From Chryseobacterium sp. JUb7 (GTDB lineage Bacteria; Bacteroidota; Bacteroidia; Flavobacteriales; Weeksellaceae): 64,000 bases of DNA. Both the position numbers and the translations under genes were made by a program. Every line of letters starts with the position of its first letter. Position 1 is the first letter of the stretch. The stretch is from positions 1-64,000 of the forward strand of contig NZ_JANUFF010000016.1 in assembly GCF_024806495.1 (NCBI RefSeq), given 5' to 3'. The notes below the pieces were generated by a model, which was not told the origin of the DNA, did no database searches, and was given only the letters and a program-made list of their open reading frames with translations. Below, in pieces: positions 42,363 through 53,000 of the stretch.

Positions 42363-42397
42363 CTTTTCTAATATTGTTGCGCTTGTTTTGGTTTTAT

Positions 42398-42500
42398 TTT
42401 AAACGCAAAGGGCGCAAAGATTTTTCTTTTAAAACTTGATGTATATTTTAAGTTCGCAAAGGCGTTTCACTTAAATAAGATCGCAGAGTTTTATCTTAAT
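42398..42500. repeat. Intergenic repeat, CGCAAAG family
   Basis: Contains AACGCAAAGGGCGCAAAG, then TTCGCAAAGGCG and TTAAATAAGATCGCAGAG, matching text at 44113-44152 and parts of 33970-34098. Located between uxaB and the transporter gene. Confidence 0.55.
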
Positions 42501-42527
42501 CCAACCTCCAAGGTTTAGAATAAGATA

Positions 42528-44060
42528 TTATTTAATTACTTTATATTTTGGGACTAATGTTTTCATTACACTCCATGCAATAAGATATGCTACTGCACAT
42601 GCTGAAAATATAATCATATAGCCTTTATCAATTCCGTCTACAACTACTGATCCAGATTTTTCCAATTGCTCAAAAAATCCGTCCGGTAATCTTTCGTTAA
42701 TATATTGAGGATATTTTTCCAATAAAGGAGTTCCATCAACCGTTGACCAGGCCTTGTGAGCGTGATCGAATAACACTCCTGAAGATTTATTAATAATGAA
42801 TGAACCAATTCCACCTGCCATTCCGCCAATTCCGGTGATGGTTGCGATGGCTTTTTTAGGGAACATATCGCCAACAGTCGAGAAAATATTTGCCGACCAC
42901 GCCTGATGCGCTGCTCCTGCAATTCCGATGATTAAAACAGGAATCCAATAGGTCACTGACCCTAAGGGTTGTGCTAAAAGCGCTAATAATGGGAAAAATG
43001 CGAAAATTAACATTGCTTTCATTCTTCCTGAATAGGCGTTCATCCCTTTCTTTTCAACGAAATATTTTGGAAGCCACCCGCCAATGATTGATAATAATGT
43101 AATCATATAAAGAACGAATAGCGGGAATGCACTTTGCGTGGAATCCATTTTGTAAACCGAACTTAAATAAGCAGGCGTCCAGAATAAAAAGAACCACCAA
43201 ACACCGTCTGTCATAAACTTTCCGAAAGCAAAAGCCCAAGTCTGTCTATGACTGAAACATTCTTTGAAAGTGAATTTCCTTTCTTCTATTTCTGTTTTAT
43301 TTTCTTCAACCGGAAAATCTTCTACGTCTTGTTGAATATAGTTTAATTCATGTTCATTAACTTTATGATGTTCGTGAGGTTTTTTATAGTAAAATACCCA
43401 AAGTCCCATCCAGATAAATCCTAAAGCACCAATAATGATAAACGCCCATTCCCAACCCATTGATTTAGCAATGAAAGGAATCGTAATGGGTGCTGCTAAA
43501 GCTCCAACCGTAGCTCCTGCATTCCAGATACTTGTGGATAAAGCTCTGTCTTTTTTAGGAAAATATTCAGCGGTTGTTTTAATTGCTGCCGGAAAATTTC
43601 CTGCTTCCCCGATAGCCAGTACAAAACGTGCAAAAATAAACAGAGACACACTGGTACTGATGATGGCAGAAGTATTGGAAACCGTTCCTATTAATTCTTT
43701 AGAACCATGAAAACCGGCCATCCAGTTTCCGGTAAGAATTCCTGAAGTGGCAATTCCGCAAAATGCATGTAAAACCGCGCCGATAGACCAAATTCCTATC
43801 GCCCAAAGGAAACCTTTTTTAGTATCCATCCAGTCCACAAATTTTCCAGCGAAAAGCATTCCCACCGCATAAAAAATAGAAAATAAGGCGGTGATATTTC
43901 CGTAATCATTATTGTTCCAGTGAAATTCCGGAGCGATAAAATCTTTCCACGTCAAAGATAAAACCTGACGATCAAGATAATTGATCGTAGTCGCAATGAA
44001 CAGCAAAAAGCATATCGTCCATCTGAAAGTACTCGGTTTAGGAGATTTAACTAAACTCAT
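42528..44060 (-). CDS. exuT: MFS hexuronate transporter, ExuT-like
   Basis: 510 residues from ATG 44060 (MSLVKSPKPSTFRWTIC); the longer frame from 44147 begins inside a repeat. About twelve membrane segments, with NYLDRQVLSLTW in helix 1, GEAGNFPAAIKTTAEYFPKKDRALSTSIWNAGATVGAL in the family signature region and GIGGMAGGIGSFI late. The ACS/ExuT family carries galacturonate or glucuronate with protons across the inner membrane. The loop after helix 6 and the segment before the C terminus are longer than usual. Confidence 0.85.
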   Translation of the reverse strand: MSLVKSPKPSTFRWTICFLLFIATTINYLDRQVLSLTWKDFIAPEFHWNNNDYGNITALFSIFYAVGMLFAGKFVDWMDTKKGFLWAIGIWSIGAVLHAFCGIATSGILTGNWMAGFHGSKELIGTVSNTSAIISTSVSLFIFARFVLAIGEAGNFPAAIKTTAEYFPKKDRALSTSIWNAGATVGALAAPITIPFIAKSMGWEWAFIIIGALGFIWMGLWVFYYKKPHEHHKVNEHELNYIQQDVEDFPVEENKTEIEERKFTFKECFSHRQTWAFAFGKFMTDGVWWFFLFWTPAYLSSVYKMDSTQSAFPLFVLYMITLLSIIGGWLPKYFVEKKGMNAYSGRMKAMLIFAFFPLLALLAQPLGSVTYWIPVLIIGIAGAAHQAWSANIFSTVGDMFPKKAIATITGIGGMAGGIGSFIINKSSGVLFDHAHKAWSTVDGTPLLEKYPQYINERLPDGFFEQLEKSGSVVVDGIDKGYMIIFSACAVAYLIAWSVMKTLVPKYKVIK

Positions 44061-44112
44061 ATTAGTTTTAGAATTAGTTCGTTTTTGTTGTGTTCGTTTT
44101 AATAATGATTTT

Positions 44113-44152
44113 TTAAGCGCAAAGGCGCTTGACTTAAATAAGATCACAAAGT
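44113..44152. repeat. Intergenic repeat, CGCAAAG family (short copy)
   Basis: GCGCAAAGGCGCTTGACTTA followed by AAATAAGATCACAAAG; a short version of the repeat at 42398-42500. Confidence 0.5.
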
Positions 44153-44174
44153 TTTTTGCTTTGCTTTATCATTA

Positions 44175-44834
44175 TTATTTTAAAGCTTGAATGATTTCAA
44201 GAACTTTTTTAGTTTCGTTTTCAATCGTTACGTAGTCTTTTGCAAGCATCAATTCTTTGCTTACCAGTTTGCTTCCCATTCCAACTGCTGAAACTCCAGC
44301 TTTGAACCAGCTTTCGATGCTTTCTTTTGTCGTATCAACCCCACCAGTCGGCATAAATTTAAGATTCGGGAAAACATCTTTAATAGCGCTCATAAATCCT
44401 GTTCCTAAAGCATTTCCAGGAAATAATTTAATGAAAGTTACTCCTGCAGCTTCCGCGGTAATAATTTCTGTCGGTGTCATACAACCCGGACTGTACAATA
44501 TATCTTTTGGAATTAAAAATTCCGCAACTTCCTCCACAAAACCCGGACTGATAAAGAAATCTGCACCCGCTTTGTAATATTCTTCAGCTTGCTGTACATT
44601 CTTTATTGTTCCGATTCCCAAAAGCATTTCCGGCATTTCCGCATTACGGATTTCAACCATTTTAGTGAAATTACTCAATGCAGCTTCACCTCGGCTTGTA
44701 TATTCTACGGCACGGATTCCTGCTTTGTAAAGCGATTTTAATATGTCTATCGTTACTGTTTCATCAGCGTTATAATACAGAGGTAAAATCCCCTGATTGA
44801 TAATAGCATTTGTAACGGTTTGAATTTTTGTCAT
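44175..44834 (-). CDS. kdgA: KDPG/KHG aldolase
   Basis: 219 residues, class I aldolase that splits 2-keto-3-deoxy-6-phosphogluconate into pyruvate and glyceraldehyde-3-phosphate. Features: VEYTSRGEAALS near 40 (Glu region), LLGIGTIKN, FFISPGFVEE, YSPGCMTPTEI and FIKLFPGNALGTGFM with the Schiff-base Lys, and FMPTGGVD. Last step of the pathway encoded here. Confidence 0.92.
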   Translation of the reverse strand: MTKIQTVTNAIINQGILPLYYNADETVTIDILKSLYKAGIRAVEYTSRGEAALSNFTKMVEIRNAEMPEMLLGIGTIKNVQQAEEYYKAGADFFISPGFVEEVAEFLIPKDILYSPGCMTPTEIITAEAAGVTFIKLFPGNALGTGFMSAIKDVFPNLKFMPTGGVDTTKESIESWFKAGVSAVGMGSKLVSKELMLAKDYVTIENETKKVLEIIQALK

Positions 44835-44858
44835 GTTTTTTGACTTTTTTTATGCTAA

Positions 44859-44884
44859 GGCTTCGACAAGCTCAGCCTGACAAT
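44859..44884. repeat. Dispersed repeat, CTTCGACAAGCTCAG copy
   Basis: Single-arm copy GCTTCGACAAGCTCAGCCTG in the gap between kdgK and kdgA. Confidence 0.6.
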
Positions 44885-44914
44885 GTTATATCGGTTAGTA
44901 AATTGCTAAACTAT

Positions 44915-45922
44915 TTACCTTTTTATTCTTCCGCCTGAATCTCCATTCATGACTTCCAGAATATCTTCAGCGCTGCTGTAATTGATATCACCTAAAATAG
45001 TGTGTTTTATTGCGCAGGCTGCGTTGGCAAAATTCAATGCTTTTTCATCATCAAAATTGATTAGACCGTAAATTAAACCTGCCGCAAAAGCATCTCCTGT
45101 TCCGATTCTGTCGACTACAGGATTGACTTCGAGCAATTCAGTTTCAAAATAATGATCGTTTACCAAAGCTCTTCCCTGCGTTTGCTGAGAACTTGCTGTA
45201 ACACCTATTCTTATTTTATCGAAAATCTTATGAATAGAAGGACATTGTTCTTTCAATTCTTTACAAGCCTGTAAAAAACCTTCTTTATCTGATGAAAACT
45301 GAGTTCCAAGGATTTCATTAATTTCATTCACTCCACCGATGAAAATCGTTGATAAAGAAACCAGTTCTTTCAAAACATCGTTTCCTTTTTTTCCATATTT
45401 CCAAAGGTTGGAACGGTAAGCCGGATCGGTTGTTACTTCAATTCCCAGTTCACGGGCAGTTTGTAAACCTTCTTTTAAACTTTCATAAGCCGATTCGGAA
45501 ATTCCGGGGCTGATGCCTGTCCAATGAAAATATTGACAGCCTTCAAGCGCTTTTTTCCAGTCAATTTCCTCAGGCAGAATATTTGCAAAAGAACCATTTA
45601 ATCTGTTGTAAGCAATTCTGCTTGCACGAACTGATGATCCTACTTCTAAAAAGTATAATCCCAAAGGATGTTCATTTTTAGAAATAAAATGGGTATCAAT
45701 TCCGAAGCTTTTTACAAAAGAAAGCGCTGACTCCCCTACAAAATCATCAGAAACACTGCTGATATGTCTTACGTCACAACCCATTGTTGCTAATGAAGAT
45801 GCTACATTCAACTCTGTTCCGCCAAAAAAGAATTCCATTTCGTGGCTTTGCTTCATCGTTCTGCTTCCGGGTGGCGAAAGTCGCATGATGACTTCTCCGA
45901 ATGTGACTATTTTGTTGCTCAT
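44915..45922 (-). CDS. kdgK: 2-keto-3-deoxygluconate kinase
   Basis: 335 residues, PfkB-family kinase. Phosphorylates KDG to KDPG with ATP. PfkB signatures: FFGGTELNVASSLATMG near the N terminus and RIGTGDAFAAGLIYGL near residue 270 with the catalytic Asp. It lies between uxaC and kdgA. Confidence 0.9.
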   Translation of the reverse strand: MSNKIVTFGEVIMRLSPPGSRTMKQSHEMEFFFGGTELNVASSLATMGCDVRHISSVSDDFVGESALSFVKSFGIDTHFISKNEHPLGLYFLEVGSSVRASRIAYNRLNGSFANILPEEIDWKKALEGCQYFHWTGISPGISESAYESLKEGLQTARELGIEVTTDPAYRSNLWKYGKKGNDVLKELVSLSTIFIGGVNEINEILGTQFSSDKEGFLQACKELKEQCPSIHKIFDKIRIGVTASSQQTQGRALVNDHYFETELLEVNPVVDRIGTGDAFAAGLIYGLINFDDEKALNFANAACAIKHTILGDINYSSAEDILEVMNGDSGGRIKR

Positions 45923-45990
45923 TTTCTTAATTTAAATAGAGTTTATTCTATTTTTTATTTAATACTTTTTGTTGAAATCAAAGACAAAAC

Positions 45991-46065
45991 ACTTCGACAG
46001 GCTCAGTGTGACATTTCTAATACTAACTGTTAATGTCAACGCTGTCATGCTGAGCCTGTCGAAGC
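45991..46065. repeat. Dispersed inverted repeat, complete hairpin copy
   Basis: ACTTCGACAGGCTCAGTGTG at the left and CATGCTGAGCCTGTCGAAG at the right, with about 35 bases between. This is the clearest full copy of the element in the window and lies between kdgK and uxaC. Confidence 0.75.
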
Positions 46066-46091
46066 ATTCCGCATTCTACAGCCTTAATTAT

Positions 46092-47489
46092 TTAAAAATC
46101 AAAATAATTTTTAGCATTATGATAACAAATATCTGAAATGGTTTTACCAATCAGTTCGATATCATCTGGTAATTCTCCGTTTTTCATTTCCTCTCCGAAA
46201 AGATTACACAATACTCTTCTGAAATATTCGTGTCTCGGGTAAGAAAGGAAACTTCTGGAATCCGTTAACATTCCAACGAAACAGCTGATCAATCCCATAT
46301 TGGAAAGGGCATTCATCTGCTTGATCATTCCGTCTTTCTGATCCAGGAACCACCATCCTGAACCGAACTGTACTTTTCCTTTGATACTGCCGTCATTGAA
46401 ATTCCCGATCATTGTCGCAAAAATCTCGTTGTCGGCAGGATTTAAATTATATAAAATGGTTTTTGTTAATTTATCTTTACCGTCTAAAGTGTTCAATAAT
46501 TTAGACAAGGTTTCAGCCTGAACGAAGTCACCGATAGAATCCCAACCCGTATCAGGACCTAGAATTCTGTGCATTCTTTCGTTATTATTTCTCAAAGCGC
46601 CCAAGTGGAACTGCTGAACCCAACCGTATTTATGGTAAGCTTCACCTAAGAATAATAAAATAGCTGTTTTGAACTGATTTACCTGCTTTTCAGCGATTAC
46701 TTTTCCTGAAATTTTATCATTGAAAATCGTGCTAACTTCTGCTTCTGTAAATTCTTCGAAAGAAATATTATTCAATCCGTGGTCGCACAATCTGCATCCG
46801 TTTTCGTGGAAATATTCAATTCTTTTTAGTAAAGCATCGCACAAAGTCTGGTAAGAATTAATTTCAATTCCAGCTGACTCGCCTAATTTTGAAATATAAT
46901 CTGCAAAATTGTGATTTTCAATCAAAATAGCTTTATCAGGACGGAAAGCGGTACTTACTTTAATGCTAAAATCGCTTTTCGCCAAATCCTGATGGTAATT
47001 CAAAATATCTGTAGGATCTTCCGTTGTGCACAGAGATTCTACATTCATCATTTTTAACAAACCTCTTGTCGATTTTTCAGGAGTCTGAAGCTGAGCAGTG
47101 ATATTTTCGTAAATTTCAGATGCATTATCTGCATTTAATAATTCATCAATTCCGAAATATCTTTTTAATTCTAAATGCGTCCAGTGATACAAAGGATTTC
47201 TCAATGTATACGGAACTGTTTTAGCCCAAGCCTCAAATTTTTCTTTATCTGAAGCATCTCCCGTGATGAATTTTTCGTTCACGCCCATCGTACGCATAGC
47301 TCTCCATTTGTAATGGTCGCCCGCAATCCACACCTTTGAAATATTTTCGAAAACAGTGTCTTCTGCAATATCTTTAGGAATCAAATGATTGTGATAATCA
47401 ATGATGGGTTGCTTTTCCGCGTATTTGAAGTATAATTCTTCAGCGTATTTATTTTGTAATAAAAAATTATCTGTAATAAAAGGTTTCAT
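46092..47489 (-). CDS. uxaC: Uronate isomerase
   Basis: 465 residues. Interconverts D-galacturonate with tagaturonate and D-glucuronate with fructuronate. Metal-dependent TIM barrel with YHNHLIPKDIAED (HxH), WIAGDHYKWRAMRTMGV, LCDHGLNN and FVGMLTDSRSFLSYPRHEYFRR near the C terminus. It is 18 bases downstream of kduD. Confidence 0.92.
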   Translation of the reverse strand: MKPFITDNFLLQNKYAEELYFKYAEKQPIIDYHNHLIPKDIAEDTVFENISKVWIAGDHYKWRAMRTMGVNEKFITGDASDKEKFEAWAKTVPYTLRNPLYHWTHLELKRYFGIDELLNADNASEIYENITAQLQTPEKSTRGLLKMMNVESLCTTEDPTDILNYHQDLAKSDFSIKVSTAFRPDKAILIENHNFADYISKLGESAGIEINSYQTLCDALLKRIEYFHENGCRLCDHGLNNISFEEFTEAEVSTIFNDKISGKVIAEKQVNQFKTAILLFLGEAYHKYGWVQQFHLGALRNNNERMHRILGPDTGWDSIGDFVQAETLSKLLNTLDGKDKLTKTILYNLNPADNEIFATMIGNFNDGSIKGKVQFGSGWWFLDQKDGMIKQMNALSNMGLISCFVGMLTDSRSFLSYPRHEYFRRVLCNLFGEEMKNGELPDDIELIGKTISDICYHNAKNYFDF

Positions 47490-47507
47490 TCTAATCTAAT
47501 TCTGTTG

Positions 47508-48290
47508 TTACTCATTAGCAGGTTTCCCGATGGTCGCCAAAATTCCGCCATCAACGTAAATAATCTGTCCGTTGATGAATCTGCTAGCATCCGAAGCCAG
47601 GAAAATAGCCGTTCCAGCAAGGTCTTCAGGATTTCCCCATCTTCCTTCCGGCGTTCTGCTGATGATAAAATCATTGAAAGGATGTCCATCCACTCGGATT
47701 GGTTCTGTCTGAGAAGTCGCAAAATATCCGGGACCGATTCCGTTCACCTGAATATTATGCTTTGCCCATTCTGTCGCCAGATTTTTGGTAAGCATTTTCA
47801 GACCGCCTTTTGCAGAAGCATACGCCACTACATTGTCACGACCCAGCTCACTCATCATTGAGCAGATGTTGATAATCTTACCGGATTTTCTTTTAATCAT
47901 ATATTTGCCGACTAATTTCGACATGATAAAAGGTCCTGTAAGATCTACATCGATTACTTTTCTAAAGTCTTCCACTTCCATCTCAATAGCCGGAATACGT
48001 TTGATGATTCCTGCATTATTGACCAGGATGTCTATTTTTCCATGGGTAGCTTCCATTAAAGCTACTTTCTGAGCGGCTTCCAGCTCGTCCGTCACATCAA
48101 AAAGATAACCGGTTGCTTTGTATCCTTTGGAATGATAATAGTTTAAAGCTTCCTCTAATTTTGATGGTGTCGTACTTGTGATCGCCAGTTCAGCACCTGC
48201 AGCGGCAAGACCTTCTGCCATTGCCATTCCTAATCCGTGAGTACCGCCTGTAACGACTGCTACTTTACCGGATAAATCAAATAAATTCAT
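47508..48290 (-). CDS. kduD: 2-dehydro-3-deoxy-D-gluconate 5-dehydrogenase (KduD)
   Basis: 260 residues, classical SDR with TGGTHGLGMAMA (nucleotide loop), NNAG, the Ser of CSMMSE, YASAKGG with catalytic Tyr and Lys, and a C-terminal GQIIYVDGGILA. Reduces 2,5-diketo-3-deoxygluconate to KDG in the unsaturated-uronate branch. It starts eight bases after kduI; the pair is the usual one. Confidence 0.9.
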   Translation of the reverse strand: MNLFDLSGKVAVVTGGTHGLGMAMAEGLAAAGAELAITSTTPSKLEEALNYYHSKGYKATGYLFDVTDELEAAQKVALMEATHGKIDILVNNAGIIKRIPAIEMEVEDFRKVIDVDLTGPFIMSKLVGKYMIKRKSGKIINICSMMSELGRDNVVAYASAKGGLKMLTKNLATEWAKHNIQVNGIGPGYFATSQTEPIRVDGHPFNDFIISRTPEGRWGNPEDLAGTAIFLASDASRFINGQIIYVDGGILATIGKPANE

Positions 48291-48298
48291 TAGAAAAA

Positions 48299-49135
48299 TT
48301 ACTTTAGTTCGTTAGTTTTAACAGCGTCCATATCGCCATAATCCATATTTTCTCCAGCCATACCCCAGATAAATGTATAGTTGGAAGTTCCAACTCCTGA
48401 GTGAATAGACCATTCCGGAGACAATACCGCTTCATTATTTTTCATAAAAATATGACGCGTTTCATTAGGCTGACCAAGAAAATGGCTTACCGCCTGACCT
48501 TCCTCCAGATCAAAATAAAAATAAACTTCCATTCTGCGGGTGTGAGTATGAGAAGGCATTGTGTTCCAAACACTTCCTTCGTGCAACTCAGTCATTCCCA
48601 TTTGTAGCTGGCACGTTTCCAATACGCTGTTGACAATCAGTTTATTGATTGTTCTTCTGTTTGCATATTTTGTTTCGCCCAATTCTACAATTTCAGCTTC
48701 GTTTTTAGTAATTTTCTTTGTAGGATAAGAATGATGAGCCGGCGCAGAGTTGAAATAAAATAAAGTCTGACCTTCATTTCCATTTTCAAAAACTACATCT
48801 TTTGCTCCTTTCCCAATGTATAAAGCTTCTTTATTTCCCAACTCGAAAACTTCACCATCAACAGTCACCTTTCCAGGCGCGCCTACATTGATGATTCCCA
48901 ATTCTCTTCTGTCTAAGAAATTCTCAGCTTTAAGATCGTCTGTCGGTTCCAGTTTCAAAGCACTTTTTAAAGGCATTGCACCACCAACGATCATTCTGTC
49001 ATACATAGAATACACTACATTGATCTGATCTTCATTAAATAAATCATTCATCAAAAACTCCCTTCTCAATTCTTCAGTTGTATATTTTTTTACATCTTCG
49101 GGATGATGGGCGTAACGAAATTCTGATTTTGTCAT
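48299..49135 (-). CDS. kduI: 5-keto-4-deoxyuronate isomerase (KduI)
   Basis: 278 residues, cupin isomerase converting 5-keto-4-deoxyuronate to 2,5-diketo-3-deoxygluconate. Zinc ligands are visible in HTHTRRMEVYFYF (two His and a Glu near 195-203) and IHSGVG (His near 243). The family start FRYAHHPEDVKKY and RRELGIINVG are present. First gene of the minus-strand catabolic cluster, divergent from susC; a LacI-type palindrome lies 53 bases upstream. Confidence 0.92.
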   Translation of the reverse strand: MTKSEFRYAHHPEDVKKYTTEELRREFLMNDLFNEDQINVVYSMYDRMIVGGAMPLKSALKLEPTDDLKAENFLDRRELGIINVGAPGKVTVDGEVFELGNKEALYIGKGAKDVVFENGNEGQTLFYFNSAPAHHSYPTKKITKNEAEIVELGETKYANRRTINKLIVNSVLETCQLQMGMTELHEGSVWNTMPSHTHTRRMEVYFYFDLEEGQAVSHFLGQPNETRHIFMKNNEAVLSPEWSIHSGVGTSNYTFIWGMAGENMDYGDMDAVKTNELK

Positions 49136-49187
49136 ACTACTTTATACTTTTTCTTTTTGCGGTTTTATCAAAACCTGTTAAACATTG

Positions 49188-49201
49188 CGTAATCGATTGC
49201 A
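49188..49201. promoter_or_regulatory. LacI-family operator candidate upstream of kduI
   Basis: CGTAATCGATTGCA, core AATCGATT with partly palindromic flanks and central CG, 53 bases before the kduI start. It is almost the same as the sites near susC and xylA. Confidence 0.6.
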
Positions 49202-49874
49202 TAAAATTACACTAAAATTTGATAGAAATACTTGTGGGATAAATATATAATTATTCTTCAATTAGTTAACAAAAAATTAATTTAAATTTTCAAATTACTG
49301 ATTTACAATTAAATAAAATTTATTTTTTTTAGAAAAAGAGAAAAATATAAAGAAAAAAGGACGGTTAAAAATAACCAAAATTAATGCTTAACAACATAAT
49401 AAATATAAAATCATGCCAAAATAAAACCACAAAACATTCAATATTGATTCGACAAAAATATCTTATAATCTTACTATATATTATAGACAATAAGATTAAT
49501 TGTTATTAAGTGCAAAATTTGGTTAAAAATATCAACCCAAAAAGATGACAAAAATCAGGAAACTTGTTAAAATTTTGGTCTTAACTACTAATTTTGGGAA
49601 TTTTTTAAGATAAAAACAGGTCATTTTTTAAGCAAATTTTAAGTTTTTCAATATTAAACATAAAGATTTTTTATTTTTTTTAAATAGTATTAATAAAATC
49701 AAATAAAATACAAAAGCAATTGATTAACAATAATTTAAAGTAACCTAACTAACAAATGTTTTGTTAATTTTAAAAACTCAAACAGTCAAATTAATGAAAA
49801 AATAATATTTTTTTCTTTGCATATTGGAAAATAATATTAGTTTAGAAGCCAAGATATTTTATTACGAATAATTA

Positions 49875-49888
49875 CGCAATCGATTGCA
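49875..49888. promoter_or_regulatory. LacI-family operator candidate upstream of susC
   Basis: CGCAATCGATTGCA, the most symmetrical of the three copies (GCAATCGATTGC is a perfect 12-base palindrome), 129 bases before the susC start. Confidence 0.65.
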
Positions 49889-50016
49889 CTTCTAAAAAGC
49901 GTAAAACTTTTAAAATATTACCACTATCATCAACATAGAATACTTACAAAATCCACAAAAAAACAAAGATTGAGAAAAGACTTTCAACAAAAGAATTAAA
50001 ACTATAAGGATACAAA

Positions 50017-53000
50017 ATGGATAAAAAAGTACATTCAATAAAGTGGTTATATTTAACTGTCTTTCTACTTCCTGTCCTTGCTATGGCTCAAGAAAAAGAA
50101 CCGAAAAAGGAAACCGAAAAAAACATTGATGAAGTGGTTTTGGTAGGCTATACCAAAGTTTCTAAAAAGGATGTTACCAATTCTGTTGCTTCTGTAAAAG
50201 CAGATGCTATTAAAGATATGCCGTCCACCAATGCTGCTGAAGCAATCCAAGGAAGAATGGCCGGAGTACAGGTTTCATTAAGTGAAGGTTCGCCGGGAGC
50301 TGATGTGGATATCGTAATTCGTGGAGGTAACTCTATCACGGGGAGTAATGCACCGCTCTATATCGTGGATGGAGTACAGATGGATAATGCGCTATCAATT
50401 TTATCACCAAAAGAGATCGAGTCTATTGAGGTTTTAAAAGATGCTTCTTCTACCAATATTTATGGCGCCAGAGGGGCAAACGGAGTAGTTTTAATTACAA
50501 CGAAAGGAGGCCGTAAAAGAGCTAAAACATCTATCAACTATAACGGATTTTTAGGCGTAAGAAAAATACAGAATACAATTGATGTATTAGACCCATATCA
50601 ATTTGTACTTTATCAGTATGAATTGTACAATAAGGGTGGCGTACAGACAGATATGGATGCATTTGTAGCAAGATATGGTACTTATGACAAAATTGAGGAC
50701 TACAAAAAAGTTAAAAAAAGAGACTGGCAGGATGAAGTATTCGGTAGAGAGGCTTTCAACTTTACTCACAACCTTTCTGTAACCGGAGGATCTGATAATT
50801 CTTCTTTCTCATTATCATTAAATAATGTGCAGGAAGACGGGATCATGATTGGTTCAGGATTTAAAAGAAATATGGCCAACTTCAAGTATGATTATGAGAT
50901 TTCTAAGAAATTAAATATGACTCTGAATGCCAGATACAGCAGACAGACTATTTTCGGAGCCGGAACATCTTCTACAGGTTCGCAAAGTACCAACAGACTG
51001 AGAAATGCCGTTAGGTATCAGCCTTTTGAAGGCGGTTCTGCAGTGGATGTTGATGATTTCGATCCTTTATTTGCCAATGAGACCAATCTTGTAAACCCTA
51101 TTCTTTTAGCGAATAACGAGATAAAAGAAAATGGCAGAAATGATTTATTACTTAATGGAACTTTAGAATATAAAATCAGTAAAGATTTTACATTCAGAAG
51201 TGTGATCGGATATGTACAGAGAGATGAATTTATCAATCAGTTTTCCGGACCGATAACATCAGTGGCAAGACAGAATAATGATCAGCCAGTTGTCCTTTTA
51301 AATAAATCTCAAACAAGAAGAATTACCAACACCAATACTTTAAATTACAGAAAGACATTTGGAAATCATAAATTAGATTTATTGGTAGGTCAGGAAATGG
51401 TAAAAACAGATGGAGAATCGTTGGCAATGACCATTAAATGGTTTCCAAAATCTATAAGTGCTGAAGAAGCATTTGCCAACATTCAGTCAGCTTCTCCACC
51501 TGGAGGATTGGTACAGGACGCACCGAGAGCAGGAAGAAACCCTGATCGTCTGGCATCATTTTTTGGCAGAGCCAATTATATTTTCAAAAATAAATATATC
51601 CTTACCGCTTCCATGAGAGCAGATGGTTCAAGTGTTTTCGGACCTGGAAACAGATGGGGATATTTCCCTGCAGCTTCTGCAGCCTGGAAGATTACTGAAG
51701 AAAATTTCTTAAAAGGTAACAAAACAGTCAGCGAATTAAAACTTCGTTTGGGATATGGTTTATCAGGAAATAACAGAATCGGATCTTTCTTATACGATAC
51801 TTTCTTTACAACATCATCTGATTACGGATACGCATTTGGCACCAATGTAACTCCTGGTGCTACGACCGGAAATATCTTGGCAAATAAAAATGTGAAATGG
51901 GAATCTGCAACGTCTAAAAATATTGGTTTAGATTTCGGATTATTTAAAGGAAGAGTGTATGGTGCTCTGGATTTATACCAGACTGATACTAAAGATCTAT
52001 TGCTTTTAGCGCAGATTCCTAAAACTACAGGGTACGAATATCAATATCAAAACTCAGGAAGCACAACAAATAAGGGTATTGAATTCTCCGTGGGAAGCAC
52101 CATCATCAGCAATGATAACTTCACATGGAAAATGGATGCCAATATTTCGTCAAATAGAAACACCATCAAGAGCTTAGGAGACAATGCCTCTCCAAGTTCA
52201 TTTTCTTATCTGTACCCTTCAGGCTGGCAAAACAGCTTGAATGACTTCCTGGTACAGGTTGGTAAGCCGGTAGGTACTTTTTGGGGATATGTAACTGCAG
52301 GAAGATATGAAGTAAGTGATTTCGACTATAATGCAGCAACACAGGTATACACTTTAAAAGCTGGTATTCCAAGTTCTGCAGCTGCAGCAAATGGAGCAAA
52401 ACTAGTACAGCCGGGAGATCTTAAGCTTCAGGATCTGAATGGTGATGGTGTGATTGATAATAAGGACATGACTGATTTAGGAAATGCACAACCTAAATTC
52501 TATGGTGGTTTCAGCCAGACTTTCCGTTACAGAAATTGGGATATGAGCTTACTGTTCAACTTCTCTGTAGGAAATAAAGTATACAACGCCAATAAAATCG
52601 AATACTCAACCCAATATTTATACAAAGACAACAATATGTTAGCAGAAGTTGCTGACAGATGGAGATGGTTTGATGATGCAGGGCAAAAGGTAAATGACCC
52701 AACTGCTCTGGCAGCATTAAATGCCAATACTACAGGATGGACTCCTCCTGCAGGTGCTTATTTCTTACACTCGTATGCTATTGAAGACGGTTCTTTCTTA
52801 AGATTAAATAACGTAACAATCGGTTATTCTCTTGGAAAAGAATTTACTAAACAATTAGGTCTTTCAAATTTCAGACTGTATTTTACAATGAACAATGTAT
52901 TTACAATCACCGGATACTCTGGATATGATCCGGAAGCTAATACAAGAAGAAATCCTTTAACACCTGGTGTAGATTATGCCGCTTACCCACGCAGCAGATT

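Larger units (their letters stand above)
49136..50016. other. Divergent control region between kduI and susC
   Basis: 881 bases without a gene, extremely AT-rich, with two LacI-type palindromes, one near each gene, and a degenerate third AGCAATTGATTA near 49716. A minus-strand TATTTTTG (49460-49453) fits TAnnTTTG, but its -33 partner is out of place. The length leaves room for long leaders. Confidence 0.55.
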
